33,075 bases of DNA from Diplodia intermedia (Eukaryota > Ascomycota > Dothideomycetes > Botryosphaeriales > Botryosphaeriaceae). The stretch lies in NCBI GenBank assembly GCA_021495925.1, contig JAKEKT010000174.1, forward strand, positions 1 through 33,075, given 5' to 3'. The notes under the pieces are model-generated. The model searched no databases. It saw nothing but the letters and a program-made list of their open reading frames with translations, and was not told the DNA's origin. The first letter of the stretch is position 1; each line of letters begins with the position of its first letter. Shown here in pieces: positions 21,416 through 31,974 of this stretch. The translations under genes were made by a program, and so were the position numbers.

Positions 21416-23243
21416 TCACCGAGGATCTGAGTCCCTCGTCCTCAAAGGTAAAGACTCTTGGCTTCCAACGTGTCTCTCCGTCACAAGCGCCGACGAATAG
21501 TCGACTGTTGCGCCGCCGTCTACCTGCACCTTGAGTGTTCCAATCGCCCGTCGTCCTTTGCCCTCCGTGTCGCCCTTGACTGCTTGTTCAAAGCTCTCGG
21601 CAATCCCGGAGCCACCGCGCGAAGCGGCCACAACAAGAGTGGCCATGTCCAGGAAATCCACCGGCGAAATGAGCCCCCAGCCGCGCGTGCGCAGGGCCTC
21701 CGCAGCGTAGACGAGGCAGATGACGGCGTTGATGGCGAAGATGCTGTAGACGTAGCCAGCGGATCCGTATACGATGGCCTGGACGCTGACGGTTGCGTTG
21801 ACTGGTATTGTTGCATTGGTGAGTACGGCAAGCGAGGACGCCATTGCTATGATGCTGCTGTCAAACGCGTAGGTGATGAAATCCTCGAGGCTCCGAAGAA
21901 GGATATCTTCCGTAGCCATTTCCGTTTCGCTCCCTGTCTGATGCATCGTCCAGTTCAGGTTGTCGGTGTTCATACGCATCGCTCGCCCCAGCATAGACCC
22001 ACCAAAAGAACCATCATTGTAGGTGAAAGCGGCCAGCTTGCTAGTAAGGTTGGCAAGAAAAGCGTCTCCGTAATCAGGCCAGTCCGTCTCATTGGATGTA
22101 GTTACCGAGATTGTTTTCTTAACTGCGTCCACGTCGAGTAGGAACTCTCGAAACTTCCAATCAATCTCACACTGGGTCGCGTTGAAACCAAAGAAGCCGT
22201 AGTTATCATGGGTTTTGTTGGCGAGAGTTGATATCATGACAGTTGTCGATCTGTTTATGGATACAAGGGCCCATGCAAGTAAATCTTGAGGCAAATATCC
22301 CACTACTGCGATGTTTTGTGTAGCGCGATTGTTTGGGTAGGTTCCGTTGGCATTGTATATCGACAATTTTGTGGTGTTTACGTGGGCATGAGCAAAGCCG
22401 TACGCTGCCGTATGGTTTTTGATGCAACTAACGTTGGCATGGAAGCCTTTTTCCTGATAGGAGTATCGAATTGGACTTTCGGCTTTTGGCACAAAGAAAA
22501 TGCCGGGTGTAGAACCAACTCCGTAGCTGCGGCCAAGGTATGAGAATCCGGTCTTGTCCAGTTTCGTATTCGATCCAGAAGCATTCGCTGATAACCCATA
22601 TATTGAAGAAGCGTCCTTTGCTCCGCTGAGGATTAGTGGTCTAAACTCATTCAGTTGGAATGAAAACAGGCCTCGGTAGTCCAGCTTCTTATCGGTATTG
22701 TTTACGAATTCGGCAGGTGCGTTTAAGAAGGATGGAACCGCAATATTCGTCGGCAGTTCATGTGTGTCAAGCATGACTGGGGTGATGGCTCCAGCCCATA
22801 TCGGTGCAGGGATTAATGAGAGTCCTATGAAGCCAACGAGAGCCGAAAGTAAGGGCCAAGGTAAGGCTTTGTCAATGCGAAGACAGTAGGTGGCATTGAT
22901 GAACCTGGCGGAGTTCAAGGAGAAAGGTTGCAGCCGTGTTTGATGTCTAAAAGAGAGGCTCAAGGCAGACGCTGTCCAAATTCGTTAATAGAGATAAGTC
23001 ATTACGGACGACTTCGTACTTACAGATTGCGAAGATATGCAACAATCCGAGAGCATGTGAGATGATTTGTACAGCGATTGCGATAGTGGCAGTATTGTTG
23101 GCTATGACAGGAACAAATCGTTCTTTGCTAACCCAACCATAGACATGTTCTGCCAACAGAAGGCATGAAACGATGGTAGTGGCAAACAATCCAAGAGCCG
23201 GTAGAAGCCATCGAAAGAATTCCGACCGCCGATGGTGCATCAT
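21416..23243 (-). CDS. Multi-pass membrane protein of a fungal-specific family
   Basis: Function unknown. Exons 23243-23020 and 22946-21416 with a 73-nt GT-AG intron give 584 residues. The stronger-looking GTAAGT donor four bases upstream leads to a stop, so the GTACGA donor was chosen to keep frame. Three hydrophobic segments lie near the N-terminus (about 10-30, 49-73 and 105-125, the last ending in PAPIWAGAITPV). A large loop with many N-x-S/T sites follows, then a final helix at 475-494 (YSIFAINAVICLVYAAEAL) and a cytosolic tail of about 90 residues. This layout and the WAGAITP segment match a plasma-membrane family common in Pezizomycotina that I recognise but cannot name. A TATAAA lies about 100 bp upstream. 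Confidence 0.8.
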
Positions 23244-23344
23244 GTTGCTGGTCGACTTTGAATTTTAAAGGGTGTTGAACGGAACCATATAGGTGTAAAA
23301 GCTGTGAAGGCTGAAGTTGAGTTCTCTGTGAAACCCCTCGACCT

Positions 23345-23350
23345 TTTATA
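23345..23350 (-). promoter_or_regulatory. TATA box of the membrane-protein gene
   Basis: TATAAA on the minus strand, about 100 bp upstream of the start at 23243. Confidence 0.45.
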
Positions 23351-23989
23351 GTCTTCCAAGCTGCTGACATGCATCCCACTTTGCCTATTCAAAAATACTC
23401 CAAAGCCTCGCTCCGAACATTGGGTACAACTCCCCGCCCAAGGTTGTCGAAGTTCTATGAAGTGCTACTCGCCGCCTTGCTGATAAACGAGATTAATAAG
23501 CTGGCCGATCTCCTGCAAGCTGCAAGCACACATTCGCGTCACGCGGCGCAGCAAGGCTCCGAAAGCAACTTTCCACTACCCACCAGGCATCCTCCAGTGC
23601 AGCAGCGCCCGCCAGTCAGCCTTCCACAACGCCACGTAGTCACGCAGATAGGCCCGCAGTACCTAAAATTGGTCTCCCAATCCCCATTTGGTTCGAGGCA
23701 CCCTCTTTCGTCACACTGCGCGTGCCTTTTCAGCCTGATGATGGCGCAGGCCTCGCCCAGTAAGCCTAGCTATCTTGGCACGCTCCACTTTGGACCATTC
23801 TGCAGTGCTTGGCGAACAGCCGAAGTGGGGAGCCCGGCAGCGGCGTAACGAGGCTGCAGGAGTCAAAGTTATCGCTCGCTTGACAAGGCTGTGGAGAGCT
23901 GAACAAACCGACCACCCTTGCGTTGTCAACTGTGATGCGCCGCCGGTAAATGTGATTCCTGTTTACAGGACCTTATCAGATATCTTTCT
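23351..23989. other. Spacer with one unrecognised open frame
   Basis: A 159-codon plus-strand frame starts with ATG at 23369 and ends at 23848. It is rich in Ser, Pro and Leu, with no signal peptide or known motif. Its position next to a gene fragment suggests degraded sequence rather than a gene. Confidence 0.4.
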
Positions 23990-24406
23990 ACATGTTTGAC
24001 ATTACTTATTTACATGGTCAGAACCCCTACTCGTCGCCGCTCTCACCCGGCAAATAACTCGATATTCGATACTATCCGCCGACGCCTCGTCCAGAGCTCG
24101 ATGTCAGCACGCATCATGGAGGCGCTTCTGCTGATCATTGCCATGTGTGCCTCAGTTTTGCTTCTGATGGACCGAGATATGAAGGTGCTGCCCAAGGACC
24201 CGGGGAGCATAGCAGCGAAGGCGAGTCTCTTGGCCGATAGCAAATTTTTCGTCAAGGCAGAGAACAACGAACTGTGGGATTGGCATACAGTAAACTCCAA
24301 AGATGTGGGAGAAGGTGGTATGTTAAGTCTGGGCTGGTGGGAGGGCAAACCGAACAGCAACGGGAGACGGTCCGACGTTGAGGTTGGTCGGGCGGAAAGA
24401 TATTGA
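23990..24406 (+). pseudogene. Orphan C-terminal fragment of a DUF3433 membrane protein
   Basis: The open frame (stop at 24404-24406) reads as the tail of the large fungal DUF3433 membrane proteins: SARIMEALLLIIAMCASVLLL (the last transmembrane helix, preceded by a basic stretch), then KVLPKDPGSIAAKASLLADS, and near the end LSLGWWEGK. The KVLPKxPxSIAAxASLLA and FSLGWW patterns are the family's C-terminal hallmarks. Full proteins are, as I recall, around 1000 residues or more with two such domains. Here only about 130 residues remain and nothing similar lies upstream. A short ATG-initiated protein is possible, but truncation is more likely. It faces the membrane-protein gene at 21416-23243 on the other strand and is not part of it. 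Confidence 0.65.
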
Positions 24407-24629
24407 TGGATAGGGTGTTACGACACCCACCATCAGAGAGCATCCAGCCCGCATGGCTTTGAGAAGCCACGGGCAGAGGCAGGAGTCACGATGCATCACG
24501 GGTTAAAAGGACAGAAGTCGGAATCCTGGCATGGACGATGCGAACGAGTAGTGGATTGACTGGGAAACCATCCTAGCGTACAAAAAGAGCGAACGCTGAA
24601 ATCATACCAAAAGAACATCCATCCGCCTC

Positions 24630-25491
24630 TTACACATGGGTAATCTTGCCGTCAGCATCACCGTTCTCCTTGAACTTCTTGATCGCCGTGACCTTCGCAC
24701 CCTTCCGCGCATGGAGACCAGCCACCAAAGCGGGCTTCTCACTGCGGCTCCAACAGTCAGTGCACTCTGGACGACTGGCATCCATCAAGCCACCAACAGT
24801 CCCATTGGCTGCCCCCGTGCCATTCCACCCGCCCGGCCTCTCGCCACCCATGACGACCCAGACCTCGTCTCTGGCCTGCTCGGCAAACGCGCGCGACAAC
24901 GGCCGCCAGAAGTGCTGCGCAGCCTCCTCCATCGATCCCCAGTGGCCCTGGCTCGCGCTGTCCGTCTGATACTTCTGCCACTTCGTCCCGAGCACCTGCT
25001 GCAGCGTGACGCGGCCGTGCTTCTCGGCGAAGGCGGCGGCGGCGTCGGCGCCCGTGCCGGTCCAGAACAGGAGCTTGTCGCCGTGCTTGTCGCCCTGCTT
25101 GGCGGCAAAGTCGTGCAGGTCCTTAATCGACGGGGCGGCGTCGCGGGTGTCGAGTTGGACGGCGGCGACGTCTCGCGCGGCGAGGTCCAGCTGGTCGGAC
25201 AGGGCTGCATTGCGCGTTAGTCTGGAATTGACGGCGTCTTTGCTGGGGCGCGGTCTGTTACCGTCGTCGATCGTGTACATGTCGGTGTCGACCTGACGCT
25301 TGGAAGCCGTGTCGAGTTGATTGGCGAGGTCTGAAGACTAGTAAGTATGGAGAAATTCCGAAGAGGTGGATTGGTGGCAAACCGTCGGAGATGGTGAAGG
25401 TGTCGGGCGGAACAGCCGGCGCTGCGTATACTGCCGTGAGAACAGCAGCTAGAGTGGCTAGAGAGACGGCACTGTTCCCGATGAAGTACAT
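24630..25491 (-). CDS. Secreted protein with duplicated pro-region; distant ADP-ribosyl-cyclase-like pattern
   Basis: Exons 25491-25383, 25330-25262 and 25204-24630; 250 residues. Signal peptide about 1-23 (LATLAAVLTAVYAA). The pro-region contains two similar segments, TISDDLANQLD and TIDDALSDQLD, each split at the same place by a phase-1 intron, so exon 2 (69 nt) looks like a duplicated cassette; it also carries a Kex2-type SKR site (46-48). The second intron (57 nt) is in frame but has a perfect CTAAC branch site, so I treat it as real. The main domain begins near LFWTG (105-109). The stretch FWRPLSRAFAEQARDEVWVVM (158 on) resembles a helix-strand unit of CD38/ADP-ribosyl cyclases, which make cyclic ADP-ribose from NAD. 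Catalytic residues could not be aligned, so this remains a guess. Confidence 0.78.
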
Positions 25492-26149
25492 CGTGTGATA
25501 AGATTTCGATAGTAAAGGTTTGTTTGCGGGGAAGCTTCTGTGGTTGAATTCGAAATGCGTCGAAGAGTTTTTTGTTGTACAGTGTCTGGGTTGTCTGGAT
25601 AACATGGACAATTTAATAGAAATCGTCGCAAGAGGTCGATTCTATTCATGGTGAAAACTAAAGATTTATCGGATGTTGGTGAATTTACTCGGCAGCGGAG
25701 TCGCGGGTCCGTAGACAACCAACACCAACCATGACCAAATCGGGAATGATCAACACCACAGCCTCGGCCGGCACACAACCTGAACTCGCTAACCGAGGAG
25801 CGTTATGATTGGTCAACGCCACAGCTTCTGCCTTATTACCTTGTGAATTCACGGCCCCAGTAGCACGTCACTGCGCAGCCAGCTGGGGAGTTGTCCAGCT
25901 CGGTGTTTGTTTCGTCGGCTTTCTCGGCGCCGCCCCCGACGTGTTGCAACAACAACGGGTGGACATCAACGCATCTTGGATGTTGCGCAACGTATCAGGA
26001 GAAAAGTCGCATAAAAGAGAAGGGAAAGAACGACCATGAGCAACATATCCAAACAACAAACCACTCTTCTATTTACTTCAGCATCCCAACAATCAAATCG
26101 ACCTTTGATCATCCCCGAATCCAATCCCTCCCATCTTCAATTCCACAAA
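25492..26149. promoter_or_regulatory. Shared divergent promoter region of two secreted-protein genes
   Basis: 658 bp between head-to-head starts. It holds an inverted CCAAT box (ATTGG at about 25809), two near-copies of TCAACxCCACAGC (about 25751 and 25813), and a CATAAAAG element at 26010-26017 that could serve the plus-strand gene. No open frame of note. Confidence 0.4.
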
Positions 26150-26866
26150 ATGGTCCATTTCACTCAGGCCCTGGTTTTCGCCGCCGCCATCATGGCCCCA
26201 ATCACCAATGTCCTCGCTGACGGCATTGACGACGAGTGGAAGACGCCCCCCTTCGTCAGCTGCGTCGACGGCCTTGGGTCGAGTCCCTCTCGGGACGCCG
26301 TTCTCGAATGCTACAGCCGGCACAAGTCAGACAAGCGCGCAACCTTCGACACCACCAGCTCCGCCTCGTTGGAATTCTTCGACGCCCGCAGCAGCGAAAC
26401 CGATTACGACGCCAGGTGCGACTCGGAGAAGTCTCTGCCGAAGAGCTTCGAGCTCGTGACGGGGATCCGCGGCAACGCGGGCCAGTACTGCGAGGACCTG
26501 AAGCAGGGCGTGCTCGACGCCGGCGTCGCCCTCGTCGACAAGCGGCTCAACAACGCCGTCTCCAAGACCATGAAGCACCTCGAGGGCGGCAAGGGCGTCC
26601 TCCTCAAAATGGCCTTCGGCCTCACGCCCCAGGGCCAGGCCCTCATGGCGAGCAAGAAGGTCACCGAGGAGATGTATCAGGAGATGTGCACCAAGGCCAT
26701 CACCGCCCTGACTACCAAGGACGCCGGCTGCACAAAGGACATCAACGCCTACAACGAGAAGAAGGATAAGAAGTACGAGGTCACCGGCGCGAGGAGCGGT
26801 GGTATGGACATCTCTCTGGGTGACACCCTCTTTGGCTTCGTGACCAACATGTACACCAAGCCGTAA
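26150..26866 (+). CDS. Secreted protein of unknown function with possible Kex2 site
   Basis: Single exon, 238 residues. The start (context CACAAAATGG) opens a clear signal peptide, about 1-23 (ALVFAAAIMAPITNVLA). An upstream in-frame ATG at 26036 would bury the signal peptide and is unlikely. A KR pair at 62-63 may divide a short N-terminal peptide (Cys38, Cys54) from a longer chain with Cys90, 114, 180 and 194. The chain is predicted helical, Lys- and Glu-rich in its second half (KKVTEEMYQEMCTKAIT), and ends in a hydrophobic, aromatic stretch (LGDTLFGFVTNMYTKP). I recognise no family. Sharing a promoter region with the secreted-protein gene on the other strand suggests possible co-expression. 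A candidate effector by size and export only. Confidence 0.8.
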   Translation: MVHFTQALVFAAAIMAPITNVLADGIDDEWKTPPFVSCVDGLGSSPSRDAVLECYSRHKSDKRATFDTTSSASLEFFDARSSETDYDARCDSEKSLPKSFELVTGIRGNAGQYCEDLKQGVLDAGVALVDKRLNNAVSKTMKHLEGGKGVLLKMAFGLTPQGQALMASKKVTEEMYQEMCTKAITALTTKDAGCTKDINAYNEKKDKKYEVTGARSGGMDISLGDTLFGFVTNMYTKP

Positions 26867-27117
26867 GTGCGTGGCGCTCTTCTGCAGTTTTTCGGGTACC
26901 AGGCGAAGAGGCGGGTTGACAATAGAATTGTGGGGAGGGAGAGGAAGGGTTCACGGTAACTGTTGCATTTGCATGGGGTGGTGTTTACATCTGCGGGATC
27001 AGAGATATCTGTATCGGGTTTCTTTGTCATCTAGGATTTTTCCAAGTCTGAATCAAGATTCACAACCACGTCATGCGCAATGGAATAAGTGTTGTGAATG
27101 TAATCAAGCTTCTTTTT

Positions 27118-27590
27118 CTACCGCTCTTTTCTGCTGTTCTCTGAGCAGAATAGGAGACCGGCTTGAGCACGGAGGGATCCGTATACCGCACTGCTATCGA
27201 TCATGTCACCTGCGTAAGCCCTCGCGAGCTTCAGGTGGGCAAGCGTCGTGTCCATTGTGGGTATACGCATATCATTGCTGTTGGCAATGGACAAGGCATG
27301 TCGAGCGTCCTTCGCTGCGAGCGATGCGGCAAAGCCCGGTCGTGTGCCATGCGGTGGAGCCCACGTCTGCCTTTGGAACACTTCCATGGCGAGCGACACG
27401 GCGGCAACCAGTGCACGCAATGCAATGTTTGGGGTTGAGGGCTTCCGGGTGCCGCGGCGATCCTCCACGTTGTGAAGCTGAAGCCTTCTCGGCTGGACGC
27501 GAACGATGCCGAGAGCCACAACGGCCCGTTTCGTTTACCCCGCAGCATCCAGGACCACGGCAGTGCTCGCCGATCTGATTGAGCCGGGGG
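27118..27590 (-). pseudogene. 5'-truncated beta-hydroxyacid dehydrogenase (6PGDH/HIBADH-like) relic
   Basis: The minus-strand frame ending at 27118 carries the C-terminal helical domain pattern of the 3-hydroxyisobutyrate/6-phosphogluconate dehydrogenase superfamily: NIALRALVAAVSLAMEVFQ, then FAASLAAKDARHALSIA (the KDARHA segment is typical), TTLAHLKLARAYAG, and DSSAVYGSLRAQAGL. The same frame continues upstream into STAVVLDAAG but is cut by an in-frame TAA at 27537-27535. The NAD-binding Rossmann part, with its GxGxxG and active-site segment, is absent, because the space is occupied by the 5-oxoprolinase start at 27706. A tail fragment with an internal stop is best read as a decayed gene. 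Confidence 0.5.
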
Positions 27591-27705
27591 ACGACGTTGC
27601 TTTGCGGTGCTGTAGGGCTCATGCAGTGGCTGTGGTTTGGCATATAGTCGCGCTGGAGTATGTTGGCTGTGCGAGTGCCATCCTGTCTCTCTGACACCAT
27701 CGACC

Positions 27706-30700
27706 ATGCCTTCGCCAGAGACGCCCAAGAAAATTCGCATCTCGATCGGTAAGGCGGCACCTCTCAGAACTGAGGCCGAGAAACATCTCACTGATTCTGT
27801 AGCCAAGACCGCGGTGGCACCTTTACCGATTGCGTGGCCTCTGTGCCGGGCAAGCAGGACATTGTTATCAAGCTGCTCTCGGTTGACCCGGAGAACTACA
27901 AGGATGCCCCCTCCGAGGCCATCAGAAGGGTGCTCGAGATGGCCACGGGGAAGAGCTTCCCCAAAGGCCAGAAGATCCCGCTGGCCGACGTCGGTACGTC
28001 CAGCTCCGTCCTCTCATTTCGACTCGTGGCTGACTGATGATGCGATGGAAGAATCCATCAAAATGGGAACAACCGTAGCCACCAATGCGCTGTTGGAGAG
28101 AAACGGCGAACGCACCGTCTTCTGCGTGTCCGAAGGGCTGAAAGACCTGCTGCACATTGGGAATCAGTCCCGGCCCCGTCTGTTCGACCTGGCAATCAAC
28201 AGGCCCGGCGTTTTGTACTCCGACGTCATTGAAGTTTCCGAAAGAGTCACGCTCGAGGATTGGACAGAACGCAACGACAGTGCGCAGGTCGATACTGTCG
28301 GACTTGTGCAGGGAGTGACCGGGGAATGGGTTCGAGTGTTGAAGCTGCTCGGTAGGCGTGCGAGCCTACGATGGCCAGTCGTTGGCTGACGATGGCAGAT
28401 ACAACCAAGATCCGGAAAGACTTGTGCTCGGCGTATGCCCAGGGCTACCGCTCCGTGGCAGTGTGCCTCATGCACTCGTACACGTTTCCCGACCACGAGA
28501 GGGTGATTGGTGAGATTGCAGCGGAGATTGGCTTTTCCCAGATATCCCTCTCGTGCGTGGCCTCGCCGACCATCAAGATTGTCCCCCGGGGGCATGCAGC
28601 AGTTGCAGATGCCTATCTGACGCCGGAAATCAAGAAATACATAGACGGGTTTGTGTCCGGCTTCGAAGATCTGGAGCACTGTGATTGCCGCTGCGAGTTC
28701 ATGCAGAGCGACGGCGGGCTGGTGGAGTTCAAGAGGTACGTAGCGCAAGGGTGGCATCAGGATGATCTGCTTACACTTTACAGACTGTCAGGGCTCAGGG
28801 CGGTACTGTCTGGACCGGCGGGAGGCGTCGTTGGCTACGCGCGAACCTGCTATGATGACACGGACAAGACTCCTTTGATCGGCTTCGACATGGGAGGCAC
28901 AAGCACAGATGTTTCCAGATTCGCAGGGGAGCTGGAGCATGTGTTTGAGACTACGACCGCCGGTGTGGTCATTTCAACTCCACAATTGGATATCAACACA
29001 GTGGCTGCAGGAGGCGGAAGCATCCTGTCCTGGAGGAACGGCTTATTTAACGTTGGGCCCGAGAGCGCGAGCAGTCATCCTGGTCCAGCTTGCTACAGAA
29101 AGGGAGGGCCACTGACCATCACGGATGCGAATCTGGTGCTTGGAAGAATCAACCCTGGTAAGATGTGTGCTAAAAGTCTAGGAAAGTTCTCTGATAGTAA
29201 TATCCCATTGCAGATTCTTTCCCACATATTTTCGGGCCAAATGCGGATGAGCCTTTGGACATCTCGGCGAGTTGGAGGCTCTTCGACGAGTTGACAACCG
29301 TAATCAACAACGAGGTAGAACAAAAGTTGACAGTTGAGGAAGTGGCTGCAGGGTACGTGCAACGGCAGCTGCGGCTTTGTATGAGTTCTACTCCTGACCT
29401 TCTCGTCAGCTTCGTGAGCGTGGCCAATGAGTCCATGTGCCGCCCAATCCGGATCTTGACAGAGGCCAAGGGCCACGACAGCAGCCTTCACAATCTCGCC
29501 TCCTTTGGTGGCGCTGGTGGGCAGCATGCTTGCGAATTGGCCGCCACTCTCGGGATTCGCCGGGTGCTGATCCACAAGTATTCGTCCATTCTCTCCGCAT
29601 ACGGCATGGCGCTTGCCGATGTCGTGCACGAGGAGCGTCAACCTGCTGCGCTGCAATACTGCGATACATCTATCCCGGCCATTGCAGAGGGGTTGGACAG
29701 GCTATCGAGCAAGGCTGAGGACGTGCTCATTGGCCAAAGCATTTCGCCTGCTCGAATCGCGACAGAGAAGTACCTCAGCCTCAGGTTTCACGGTAGCGAC
29801 ACGGCAATCATGGTTCAGCAAAAGGAGAACAGGAACAGTCTTCAGGCTTTCAAGAAGGCTCATCTCCAGGAGTTTGGGTTTATACCGGAGGGCCGCGCGG
29901 TAATCGTTGATGACTTCAGGGTTCGGTCCATTGGCAAGAGCCCGATTGACTTGTCCGCAAATGGCGCAGGTGCAATTGCTTCAACCAGAAAGACGGCAAG
30001 CCAGCCAGCTGCAACCCAGAGGCCGGTGTACTTCGAACGACATGGCTGGGTTGACGCTCCCGTCTTCCAGCTGAACGGGCTTGACGTTGGCAGCAAAGTC
30101 AACGGGCCGGCGCTGATCCTGGACGACACGCAGACCATCGTGCTGACTCCCAACGCCGAGGCCGCCGTTCACGCCGACAAGCTCGTCATCGACTTGACCG
30201 ACGGCGAGAAATCGGCCATCTCCAGCACGAAGGCGGACCCGGTGCAACTGTCGATTTTCGCGCACCGGTTCATGGGGGTGGCGGAGCAGATGGGGCGGGC
30301 GCTGCAGCGGACCAGCGTCAGCACCAACATCAAGGAGCGGCTGGACTTCAGCTGCACCGTCTTCTCCCCCGACGGCGGCCTGGTGGCCAACGCCCCCCAC
30401 GTGCCGGCCATGATCGGGAGCATGGCGTACGCGGTGAAGTGGCAGATTGAGCACTGGAAGGGCGACCTTGCCCCGGGAGACGTCATCCTGTCCAACTCTC
30501 CCATCGCCGGGGGAACACACCTGCCCGACCTGACCGTCATCACGCCCGTGTTCGACAGTGCGGGGGAGAACATCATCTTCTGGACCGCATCTCGCGGCCA
30601 CCATGCTGATGTCGGGGGAGTGCTTCCCGGCTCGATGCCGCCGAACTCCCGTGAACTGTGGGAGGAGGGTGCCGTCATTGAGGCGTTTAAAGTCGTGCAA

Positions 30701-31974
30701 GGCGGCCACTTCAAGGAAGGCGAGTTGACCGAGCTCTTGATGGCGCCAGGGAACATAGAGGGCTCCAGCGGGACGCGCTGCCTCAAGGACAACATTTCCG
30801 ACGTCAAGGCGCAGGTGGCGGCGAACCACCGCGGGGCGCAGCTGATCCGGGCTCTGTACGACGACTACGGCAAAGACGTAGTAAACTTCTACATGGGCGA
30901 GGTCCAAGGCGCCGCGGAGCTGGCCGTTAGGGAGCTGCTGAGAGGCGTGCACAAGAAGTTCGCGGGCCAGAGCCTGGAGGCCACCGACTACATGGACGAC
31001 GGCACGCCCATCAAGCTGAAAGTCACCATCGACGGCGCGACGGGCGACGCCACGTTCGACTTCACTGGCACCGGCCCGGAGGCCTACGGTAAGAAGCACG
31101 CCACGCCCTCATACACATATATATCTGACTGACCATGACAGGCAACTGGAACGCGCCCATCGCCATCACGCACTCGGCCATCATCTTCTCGCTGCGCTGC
31201 TTCGTCAGCCACGACATCCCGCTCAACCAGGGCTGCATCCGGCCGATCCGGGTGCTCGTGCCGGACGCGTGCCTGCTCTCGCCGGGGCGCGAGGCCGCGT
31301 GCTGCGCCGGCAACGTGCTGACCTCGCAGCGCATCGTGGACGTCATCTTCCGCGCCTTCGCCGCCTCGGCCGCCTCGCAAGGCTGCATGAACAACCTCAC
31401 CTTCGGCATCGACGACGACTCTTCCTCCAAAGGCTTCGGCTACTACGAAACCATCTGCGGCGGCAGCGGCGCCGGGCCCTGGGGCGACGGCACCGCCGGC
31501 GTGCACACCAACATGACCAACACGCGCATCACCGACCCCGAGGTGCTGGAGCGCCGCTATCCCGTCGTCCTGCGCCGCTTCTGCCTACGCGCCGGCAGCG
31601 GCGGCGACGGCGAGTTCCGCGGCGGCGACGGCGTCGTGAGGGAGATTGAGTTCTGCGTCCCGATGAAGGTGTCGATCCTGAGCGAGAGGAGGGTTGTCGC
31701 GCCGTACGGCCTGCACGGCGGCATGGACGGCGAGAGGGGCCGGAATCTGTGGATCAAGGCGAACGGCCGCGTGCTCAACCTGGGCGGCAAGAACACCGCC
31801 GCCGTCGGGAAGGGGGATAGGGTGGTCATCCAGAGCCCGGGCGGAGGCGGTTGGGGATCTCCTGCGGCGAGGAAGCCAGTGGTGTCGTCTGTGGGGAATG
31901 GATGCGGCAGGGAGTTCGTCGCTGTCGGCAATGGCAGCGTGGATGTTATTTCTAGCATGGGACAGTCGGCGTAG
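27706..31974 (+). CDS. OXP1: 5-oxoprolinase (ATP-hydrolysing), fused hydantoinase A and B type
   Basis: Opens 5-oxo-L-proline to glutamate with ATP in the glutathione (gamma-glutamyl) cycle; cytosolic. Exons 27706-27748, 27808-27993, 28052-28351, 28399-28735, 28784-29157, 29214-29352, 29410-31088, 31142-31974; 1296 residues, the normal full length. Order: HyuA N-terminal domain with DRGGTFTD (15-22) and MGTTVATNALLER; the SGPAGGVVGYA and GFDMGGTSTDVSRF ATP-binding-type segments; FGGAGGQHAC; then the HyuB half with SRGHHADVGG and FTGTGPEAYGNWNAP, ending in SPGGGGWGSP. Introns 28736-28783 and 29353-29409 are multiples of three without stops but interrupt conserved text (FKR|LSGLRA, AAG|FVSVANES), so they were removed. 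Related hydantoinases share the fold, but the fused A-B length favours 5-oxoprolinase. No defect seen. Confidence 0.93.

Noticed and set aside
26871..27578. 235-codon plus-strand frame between the secreted gene and 5-oxoprolinase
   Set aside because: Cys/Arg/Ser-rich, no domain; it lies opposite the dehydrogenase relic and starts right at the end of the secreted-protein gene.
29981..31099. 372-codon minus-strand frame inside 5-oxoprolinase
   Set aside because: Antisense shadow of a well-conserved enzyme.
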